The notes below the pieces were generated by a model. It saw only the letters and a list, made by a program, of their open reading frames with translations, made no database searches and was not told the DNA's origin. A stretch of DNA of 64,000 nucleotides from Archangium violaceum. Its GTDB lineage: Bacteria > Myxococcota > Myxococcia > Myxococcales > Myxococcaceae. The position numbers and the translations under genes are program-made. Below, piece by piece: positions 58,329 to 64,000 of the stretch. The stretch is taken from contig NZ_CP069338.1 of NCBI RefSeq assembly GCF_016859125.1, positions 4,961,501 through 5,025,500 on the forward strand, written 5' to 3'. Numbering within the stretch: position 1 is the stretch's first letter; the number at the start of each line of letters is the position of its first letter.

Positions 58329-59048
58329 ATGCGGCGCAAACACACCACCGGTACCGGAGCCGTGAAGACTCGCGGGCCTCGCACGGGCAAGGCCTCCGCC
58401 GCGGAACCGCGCGAGCGCATCCTCCAGGAGGCCACCCGCCTCATCGCCCAACGCGGCTTCGGCGCCATCTCCGTCAACGACGTGGCCCAGGCCGTGGGCA
58501 TCAGCAAGCAGGCCCTCCTCTACCACTACCCCTCGCGCGAGGCGCTCCACGCCGCCGTCGTCGACTCCCTCATCGAGCACTCCAACCGCCACCTGCTGCT
58601 GCTGCTCGGTGCCTTCACCGGCAAGGGCGAGGAGCGGCTGGAGCGGGCCATGGCGCAGATCCGCCAGTTCTTCGACACGGATCCCCACGCCGCCCGCGTC
58701 ATGCTGCGCGAGCTGTTGGATGGGGACCGCGAGCAGCTCGCGCGCCTGCGCCAGGGGGTGGAGCCGTGGCTGCGCCTCATGGCGGACACGCTGCGCCAGG
58801 GCCAGCAGGAGGGACGCATCCGCCTGGAGTTGGATCCCGAGGCCGCGGTGGCTCACGTGGGCACGTTGCTGGTCTCCACCTTCGCCCTGTTGCCCCTGGA
58901 GGGTTGGGCCGAGGTGAGCGGCGCGGAGTGGCGCGAGCGCCGGCTGGGCGAGGTGGTGCGCATCATCGAGCGCTACCTCTTCACCCACGCCAGCCCCGAG
59001 CCGGGCGGCCCGGGCCGTTCCTCCTCCCCCCGGCGTCAGACGAAGTAG
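58329..59048 (+). CDS. TetR family transcriptional regulator
   Basis: A 239-residue regulator from ATG 58329; GTG 58362 would give a shorter form. The N-terminal HTH is typical of TetR: RERILQEATRLIAQRGFGAI, VNDVAQAVGISKQALLYHYP and SREALHAAVVDSLI. The C-terminal helical domain should bind a ligand; it includes FFDTDPHAARVMLRELLDGD. The next gene downstream (87 bases) is an ion channel, and regulation of it is possible but not shown. Confidence 0.93.
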   Translation: MRRKHTTGTGAVKTRGPRTGKASAAEPRERILQEATRLIAQRGFGAISVNDVAQAVGISKQALLYHYPSREALHAAVVDSLIEHSNRHLLLLLGAFTGKGEERLERAMAQIRQFFDTDPHAARVMLRELLDGDREQLARLRQGVEPWLRLMADTLRQGQQEGRIRLELDPEAAVAHVGTLLVSTFALLPLEGWAEVSGAEWRERRLGEVVRIIERYLFTHASPEPGGPGRSSSPRRQTK

Positions 59049-59135
59049 GCGCGGCGCGGAGGTCGAAGACGTCCAACTTGAATCAGGGTGTTCCGCTCAT
59101 CTGCGCCGGTGAATAATCCGGGCTAGACTGGACGT

Positions 59136-59963
59136 GTGACGCGCCCCTCCGAGCAGATCCCTCCTCCGGGAGTCCGCGCCAGGCTCCACGAGATCATCTT
59201 CGAGTCGGACACCCCGGCCGGGAAGGCGTTCGACGTGGCGCTGTTGTGGGCCATCCTCCTGAGCGTCCTCTCGGTGATGTTGGAGAGCGTGGCGTCCATC
59301 CGCGCGCGGTATGGGGCGACCATCCGGATCGCGGAGTGGGTCTTCACCGTCCTCTTCGCCCTGGAGTACGTGCTGCGGCTCTTCTCCGTGAGCCGCCCCC
59401 TGCGGTACGCATGGAGCTTCTTCGGGCTGGTGGACCTGCTGGCCATCCTGCCCTCCTTCGTGAGCCTGATACTGCCCGGGGCGCAGTCGCTGCTGGTGGT
59501 CCGGGTGGTGCGCCTGTTGCGCGTCTTCCGCGTGCTCAAGCTGGTGAGCTTCCTCGGTCAGGCCGAGGTGCTCCTCACCGCCCTGCGCGCGAGCCGCCCG
59601 AAGATCACCGTCTTCCTCGGCGCGGTGCTGAGCACGGTCGTCATCATGGGCTCGGTGATGTACCTGGTGGAGGGCGAGGCGAACGGCTTCGACAGCATCC
59701 CGCGGGGGATGTACTGGGCCATCGTCACCATGACGACGGTGGGCTTCGGCGACATCACCCCCAAGACGGTCCCCGGGCAGTTCATCGCGTCGGTGCTGAT
59801 GATCCTGGGCTATGGGGTGCTCGCCGTTCCCACGGGCATCGTGTCCGTGGAGCTCGCGGCGGCCTCCCGGCACGGCATCAACCCCCAGGCCTGCCCCGGC
59901 TGCGGCTCCGAGGGCCATGACGTGGACGCGGTGCACTGTAAGTTCTGCGGGACCCGGCTCTGA
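59136..59963 (+). CDS. Voltage-gated K+ channel with C-terminal zinc ribbon
   Basis: A 275-residue channel subunit from GTG 59136. Six membrane helices are visible, including an S4-like helix with regularly spaced arginines (VVRVVRLLRVFRVLKL) and the pore with selectivity filter TVGFGD at 201-206. The cytoplasmic tail ends with CPGCGSEG...VHCKFCGTRL, a C-x-x-C / C-x-x-C zinc ribbon. This resembles KvAP-like prokaryotic Kv channels, but a zinc ribbon at the end is unusual and might sense metal or redox state. The voltage-sensor order and filter make the function clear. Confidence 0.92.
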   Translation: MTRPSEQIPPPGVRARLHEIIFESDTPAGKAFDVALLWAILLSVLSVMLESVASIRARYGATIRIAEWVFTVLFALEYVLRLFSVSRPLRYAWSFFGLVDLLAILPSFVSLILPGAQSLLVVRVVRLLRVFRVLKLVSFLGQAEVLLTALRASRPKITVFLGAVLSTVVIMGSVMYLVEGEANGFDSIPRGMYWAIVTMTTVGFGDITPKTVPGQFIASVLMILGYGVLAVPTGIVSVELAAASRHGINPQACPGCGSEGHDVDAVHCKFCGTRL

Positions 59964-59983
59964 GCGCCGGCCCGGGGTCCGGG

Positions 59984-60412
59984 TCAGAGCAGGCGGTCGG
60001 TCGCTTCATCGGCCTTCCCGCCGAAGAACGCGTCGAGTACTCGCTGGAACACCGGCCGCGACGGGTCGGCGCGGAGGAACAGGGTCATCGACGAGCGGAG
60101 CTTCTGCGCGTCGAGGTCGCCGAAGATCGCCTCCGCGGAGGGGGCGGACGTGTCGGCGACGACCTTCGCGCACTCGATGAGCCGCGGCCCCAGCGTCGGA
60201 TGCGCGAGGTACGCCCGAGCCTCGTCGAGCGACGCGATCGCATACCGCTGGGCCATGGGGCTGCGGCCGAGGCCGGCGATCTGCGGGAACACGAACCACA
60301 TCCAGTGCGAGGTCTTGCGTCCGCGGCGCAGCTCGGCGAGCGCCTTGTCGTAGGTGCCGCCATCCTCCTGGGCACGCACGAAACGAGCGAGGTCGTGGGG
60401 GTCGTCGTTCAT
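59984..60412 (-). CDS. DUF1810 family protein
   Basis: A 142-residue protein from ATG 60412. It matches the DUF1810 pattern: LARFVRAQEDGGTYDKALAE, then GRKTSHWMWFVFPQIAGLG, and MAQRYAIASLDEARAYLAHP. Function is unknown. It is a small helical protein without export signal. It is convergent with the K+ channel (20 bases) and divergent from the DUF3050 gene. Confidence 0.92.
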   Translation of the reverse strand: MNDDPHDLARFVRAQEDGGTYDKALAELRRGRKTSHWMWFVFPQIAGLGRSPMAQRYAIASLDEARAYLAHPTLGPRLIECAKVVADTSAPSAEAIFGDLDAQKLRSSMTLFLRADPSRPVFQRVLDAFFGGKADEATDRLL

Positions 60413-60548
60413 CGCCGTCACACTACACAAGCCAGCGAGCGAGAAGGAGACCTTCTCCGCGCCAGCATGCCCGCCGGGGCATCCATCATGGATGGGGAGA
60501 CGCCTCCCCTCCTGGGCATCTACGATCGGGCTCATTCCTGCCCAACCC

Positions 60549-61340
60549 ATGAACCCTGATTCTCTCTCCACGCTCCTGTCCGCCACGGACGGGCCGCGTC
60601 AGGCGCTGGTGCGTCATCCCGTGTACGAGCGGCTCTCGGACTTGAACGCCTTGCGCATCTTCATGGGCACCCACGTGTTCGCCGTGTGGGACTTCATGAG
60701 CCTGCTCAAGACGCTCCAGCGGCAGCTCACGTGTGTGGAGGTGCCCTGGGCGCCCCCGGCGGACATCGAGTGTGCCCGGGTGATCAACGAGATCGTCCTG
60801 GGAGAGGAGACGGACGAGGTGCGGCCCGGGGTGTACCAGAGCCACTTCGACCTGTACCGGGAGGCCATGCGCGAGGTGGGCGCGGATGATGGCGCGGTGC
60901 TGCGCTTCGTCGAGGCCCTGCGCTCCGGTCACCCGCTGGAGAGGGCGTTGGAGCACGCGCCCGTGGCGGCTCGGGCCTTCGTGAGCCAGACCCTGGCGTC
61001 GACCCGGCTGCGCCCCCATCAGGTGGCGGCGGCCTTCCTCCTCGGCCGCGAGTCCCTGCTCCCCGCCGTCTTCGAGCGCATCCTCACGGCCGTGAAACCG
61101 CTGGGCACCGGGTGCTCCGCGCTGCGGTTGTATCTGGAGCGACACATCCAACTCGACGGCGAGGAGCACGGCGTCCGGGCGGAGCAGCTCCTGTGCCGGC
61201 TGTGCGGAGAGGACCCGGAGCGGTGGCGGGAGGCACGGGAGGCGGCCCTGTCCGCCCTGCGCGCCCGGGCGGAGCTGTGGGATGGCGTGTCGTGGTCACC
61301 GGACGCCACGCTGGCTCGCCAGGTGTCCGAGCTTCCCTGA
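60549..61340 (+). CDS. DUF3050 (heme-oxygenase-like) protein
   Basis: A 263-residue protein from ATG 60549. It matches the DUF3050 family: ALRIFMGTHVFAVWDFMSLL, then NEIVLGEETDEVRPG, and a His-containing LYLERHIQLDGEEHG helix. That family has the heme-oxygenase-like helical fold with a likely diiron site formed by Glu and His residues, such as His46 region and EEHG near 196. The reaction is not known. It forms a one-gene transcript followed by the next lipoprotein gene at 60 bases. Confidence 0.87.
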   Translation: MNPDSLSTLLSATDGPRQALVRHPVYERLSDLNALRIFMGTHVFAVWDFMSLLKTLQRQLTCVEVPWAPPADIECARVINEIVLGEETDEVRPGVYQSHFDLYREAMREVGADDGAVLRFVEALRSGHPLERALEHAPVAARAFVSQTLASTRLRPHQVAAAFLLGRESLLPAVFERILTAVKPLGTGCSALRLYLERHIQLDGEEHGVRAEQLLCRLCGEDPERWREAREAALSALRARAELWDGVSWSPDATLARQVSELP

Positions 61341-61400
61341 AGGCTGCACGGCTTGCCACCAGGCTGAGCATACGCAGCTTCTCGCGGGGGGGACGAAGAC

Positions 61401-62594
61401 ATGCGAATGCGTTGCTTGCTGGCGGTGGGGATGTTCGGCGTGCTGGGCCTCGGTTGTCATGTGACGGCGGCGGAGGCGGGGGCGTGGGAGGACGATTCCC
61501 AGCGTGAGCAGCGCGATGCGATGCTGCCGTTGACCACGAGGGGGACCGGGAATTGCACGTCGCTCCTGCCCGGTCCGCTCGGCGCTCCGACCGGCACCCT
61601 GGATGTGTTCGATCCCGACGAAAGCGTGACCGTCCGGGTCGACGGCGCGGGCAATCTGTTGTTCGCCTTCCACAACGTCGTGACCGAGTCCTTCCGGCTC
61701 GAGCTGCGGCGCATGGACGGCTCGCTGGTGACAAGCATCTTCAGCCTGCCGCCGCAGCACTTCCTGATCGATCAGAGCGAGGGCTTCCACCTGTTGGGCC
61801 CGCGCTCGAGGACCGACCCGACGGTGGTCCTGCACGTATTGACGGCCGCGGGCACCCTGATTCCGAAGCCGCTGACCTTCACCGGACTGCTGGATGCGGT
61901 GCCTCGGGACGGCAATGGGACGCTCATCTCGCGCAGCCTGAAGTTCTCCTCGACCCGGTGGCGCGTGGAGGCGTTCGTGCTCGATGCGGACGGCGAGCTC
62001 TCCGCCGGACCGATCTTCATCGAGAATGGCACCGGTGCGTCGCCGCCTCCGGCGAGGATCGGTTCGAGCGATCCCGAGTCGGCGCTGATCCTGTTCGACT
62101 CGAGCGAGCTCCAGGATGGAACCCGATGGTCGGCGCGCTGGCTCAAGCCCTCGGAGGGCCTCGCGGTCGGCATGCCCTTCGAGGTGGCGGCCAACCTGAC
62201 GAGCAGTCCGTCTCCCCGGCTGATTCCGCTGCTGGATGGCGAGCTCGGGCTGCGGGCCGGAGAGGTCTGGCTGGGTCGGTTCCGGCCATTCCAGAAGCAG
62301 TTGCTGCTCGCCGCGCCGTGGCTCGCCGTACAGCCTGGGTACGAGGTCGCGCCGATCGGCACCGGGCGTGGGTACGGCCTGTTCTCGCCCGGCGGCGACT
62401 TCGCATGCATGAACTTCCTGGTGGTGCGCACGCCAACGGGGGAGGTTTGCGGAGAAGTGGTGCTCCCGACGCCCCCACCCCCGTGTCAGGAGTCGTCGAT
62501 TCGGGTGACGCGCGTGGGGACGCTGCTCCAGTTCGCGCCGTTCTTCTCGGAGCCGGGGAGCCGGATCCGGTGGTGGAGCGGGCTGCTGGATTGA
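61401..62594 (+). CDS. Exported lipoprotein-like protein of unknown function
   Basis: A 397-residue protein from ATG 61401. The signal MRMRCLLAVGMFGVLGLGCH has a possible lipidation Cys (LGLGC). The mature protein is beta-rich with repeated short strands (LDVFDPDESVTVRVDGAGNL, DADGELSAGPIFIE, LIPLLDGELGLRAGEVWLGR), suggesting a propeller or repeated beta sandwich. It contains about four further cysteines near the C-terminus (FACMNF, EVCGE, PPCQES). No known domain was recognised. Confidence 0.6.
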   Translation: MRMRCLLAVGMFGVLGLGCHVTAAEAGAWEDDSQREQRDAMLPLTTRGTGNCTSLLPGPLGAPTGTLDVFDPDESVTVRVDGAGNLLFAFHNVVTESFRLELRRMDGSLVTSIFSLPPQHFLIDQSEGFHLLGPRSRTDPTVVLHVLTAAGTLIPKPLTFTGLLDAVPRDGNGTLISRSLKFSSTRWRVEAFVLDADGELSAGPIFIENGTGASPPPARIGSSDPESALILFDSSELQDGTRWSARWLKPSEGLAVGMPFEVAANLTSSPSPRLIPLLDGELGLRAGEVWLGRFRPFQKQLLLAAPWLAVQPGYEVAPIGTGRGYGLFSPGGDFACMNFLVVRTPTGEVCGEVVLPTPPPPCQESSIRVTRVGTLLQFAPFFSEPGSRIRWWSGLLD

Positions 62595-62743
62595 AGCGGC
62601 CGGGCTGCTGCATTGCGCTGCTGCTCGCGGGGCTCACCGACGTGGACGCCTCCCTCACCAGGGGCGTCATGTTCGCGGTGGTGGGTGGGTGGAACTTCGC
62701 CGCTGGCCGTTGCTCGTGTTCGGTGCCACCCTGGAGGTGGCCC

Positions 62744-63283
62744 ATGAGCATCGAGACGATCTCTTCGAGGGAAGTCTACCGGAACCGCTGGATGACCGTG
62801 CGCGAGGACACCCTCCGCAGGCAGGACGGCACGAGCGGCATCTACGGTGTCGTCCACAAGCCGGACTTCGCGCTCGTCATCCCCTACGAGGACGGCGCGT
62901 TCCATCTGGTGGAGCAGTACCGCTACCCCGTGAAGGAACGCTCCCTGGAGTTCCCCCAGGGCTCCTGGGAGGAGCGGGCGGACGCGCCGCCCGAGACTCT
63001 CGCCGCGGGCGAGCTCCAGGAAGAGACCGGGCTGGTGGCCGGGCGCATGACGTACCTCGGTCACCTCTTCAACGCGCCTGGATACTCGACGCAGGGCATG
63101 CACGTCTTCCTCGCGGAGGAGCTGTCCTCGGGCCCCCAGCGCCTGTCCCCCGAGGAGAGCGACCTGGTGGTCACCCGCGTCACGGTCGAGGAGTTCGAGG
63201 CGCTCGTCCTCGCGGGACGCATCAAGGATGCGTCCAGCGTCTCGGCCTACGGCCTGCTGCGCATGAAGAAGCGCCTGCCCTGA
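62744..63283 (+). CDS. NUDIX hydrolase
   Basis: A 179-residue enzyme from ATG 62744, with GGAGGTGG upstream. It has the Nudix box in a divergent form, FPQGSWEERADAPPETLAAG then ELQEETGL: the E-x-x-E-E core is intact, but the usual Arg before Glu is Gly, a variation that I recall in other ADP-ribose-pyrophosphatase-like members. The N-terminal part has VYRNRWMTVREDTLRRQDG and LVEQYRYPVKERSLEFP, typical of nucleoside-diphosphate-sugar hydrolases. It should hydrolyse ADP-ribose or a related nucleotide. It lies 149 bases after the lipoprotein gene. Confidence 0.9.
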   Translation: MSIETISSREVYRNRWMTVREDTLRRQDGTSGIYGVVHKPDFALVIPYEDGAFHLVEQYRYPVKERSLEFPQGSWEERADAPPETLAAGELQEETGLVAGRMTYLGHLFNAPGYSTQGMHVFLAEELSSGPQRLSPEESDLVVTRVTVEEFEALVLAGRIKDASSVSAYGLLRMKKRLP

Positions 63284-63294
63284 ACGCCTCGCAC

Positions 63295-63999
63295 TCACTC
63301 GCCGAGAAGGATGGCTTCCAACTCCGGGTCCTCGGCTTCATCCGAGACGAGGGGGTTGGAGTCGTCCGGATCGAACCCGTAGATGGAGTAGCCCGGGGGA
63401 ACGGGGCCATCGTTGTGGCACATCACGACGCGAGGAGGAGCACCCACACCATCGCCGTCGTTGTCCGGGTAGAGGACGCGCCAGAGGTAGAGGGCGGGGT
63501 TGGTGTCGTCGCAGTCGTTGCCGGATGCGGTGGAGGCGTAGGGAGGAGGCAGCGTCGAGCCCGTGCACACCTCGCCGGTGGTGGACGCGGTGCGGCCGTC
63601 ACCATCGGCATCCACGTACGCGTAGGCGAGATTCCGCCAGCGTAGAGCGTCATCCGGGGCGCAGTCGGAGCCCTGGAGCGAGTAGCCCGTGGGCAAGGCG
63701 CCGTCCGTGCAGAAGGACTCCACGCTTCCGGCACCCACGCCATCCCCGTCCGCATCCGCGTAGGCCTGGAAGCCCTGGTACACGTCCGCGCGGGAGTCGT
63801 CGCAGTCGTTGCCCCGGGAGGTGTTCGTGTAGCCCGCGGGCAGACTGGCACCGACGCAGAGGGAGCCGCCGGCGGCCACGGTGAAGGAGTCTCCGTCGGC
63901 ATCGCGGTACTGGTAGGTGAGGCCCTGCCAGAGCGAGGCGTCCTCGGGCGCGCAGTCCGTGCCCTTGTCCGAATAGCCGGACGGCCGCGTGGGGCCCGC
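63295..63999 (-). CDS. MopE-like metal-binding repeat protein, C-terminal part (cut by window edge)
   Basis: The frame is open from the right edge to TGA at 63297-63295 and yields about 234 C-terminal residues. Four or more repeats of about 48 residues are visible, each starting DCDD or DCAPDD and containing a D-x-D-G-D-G loop (ADADGDGVG, VDADGDGRTA, PDNDGDGVG) followed by a paired Cys (SFCTDG, EVCTGS, VMCHNDG). This matches the metal-binding motif of MopE-type copper proteins and similar secreted myxobacterial proteins. Calcium binding in such D-x-D-G-D loops and disulfides between repeats are inferred. The N-terminus and any signal peptide lie outside the window. Confidence 0.8.
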   Translation of the reverse strand, partial: AGPTRPSGYSDKGTDCAPEDASLWQGLTYQYRDADGDSFTVAAGGSLCVGASLPAGYTNTSRGNDCDDSRADVYQGFQAYADADGDGVGAGSVESFCTDGALPTGYSLQGSDCAPDDALRWRNLAYAYVDADGDGRTASTTGEVCTGSTLPPPYASTASGNDCDDTNPALYLWRVLYPDNDGDGVGAPPRVVMCHNDGPVPPGYSIYGFDPDDSNPLVSDEAEDPELEAILLGE

Positions 64000-64000
64000 G

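Overview
The window is GC-rich bacterial chromosome that most resembles a large-genome myxobacterium of the Archangium/Cystobacter/Stigmatella type. Supporting signs are strong GC bias at third codon positions (many long mirror-image open frames on the strand opposite real genes), many lipoproteins and secreted proteases, multi-PAS histidine kinases, Ser/Thr kinases with PEGA or TPR tails, a sigma factor of the Myxococcales-specific type beside a zinc-finger kinase, and a MopE-like repeat protein. No rRNA, tRNA, CRISPR array or prophage was recognised. Species was not determined.

Left part (1-23 kb): the end of an IS1380-type transposase; a 1094-residue HIT-PLD-superfamily 2 helicase fusion; a protein of unknown role; a secreted pair including a JAMM-motif lipoprotein; an FAD aromatic monooxygenase; a coupled M16 peptidase pair (one active, one inactive); a VOC protein; divergent DUF1615 and M4 metalloprotease lipoproteins; an M48 lipoprotein peptidase; a tight acyl-CoA dehydrogenase / Cys-rich / membrane hydrolase operon; a glycosyltransferase; and a TonB-receptor remnant behind a DUF427 gene.

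Middle part (23-44 kb): a signalling trio (PAS/GAF kinase, Rcp1-like regulator, receiver-kinase); an alpha/beta hydrolase and two very small genes; a six-gene minus-strand operon (HD-like protein, CgeB-like glycosyltransferase, sugar nucleotidyltransferase, PIG-L deacetylase, FemAB/BioF2-like acetyltransferase, FRG protein) that looks like a sugar-decoration locus; a 4-Cys protein; and a DsbA/FrnE oxidoreductase whose first active-site cysteine codon is an in-frame TGA followed by a perfect SECIS-like hairpin, so probably a selenoprotein. Then come a TPR lipoprotein, a heme-oxygenase-like diiron protein, a large PilZ protein with a TTG start, a TerB-like protein, a PAS kinase broken in its ATPase domain, and an ohr-ohrR peroxide pair.

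Right part (44-64 kb): a DUF938 methyltransferase, two lipoproteins, two convergent Ser/Thr kinases whose 3' ends overlap, a gmx1-type sigma factor divergent from the second kinase, a decayed lysozyme-like fragment, an EF-hand-like repeat protein, a 1156-residue multi-PAS kinase, a TetR regulator, a voltage-gated K+ channel with a zinc ribbon, DUF1810 and DUF3050 proteins, a lipoprotein, a NUDIX hydrolase and the C-terminal end of a MopE-like secreted protein. A small hairpin repeat family (CCCTCTCCC/GGGAGAGGG) occurs four times between or at the ends of genes, and several perfect stem-loops sit between convergent genes as likely terminators.
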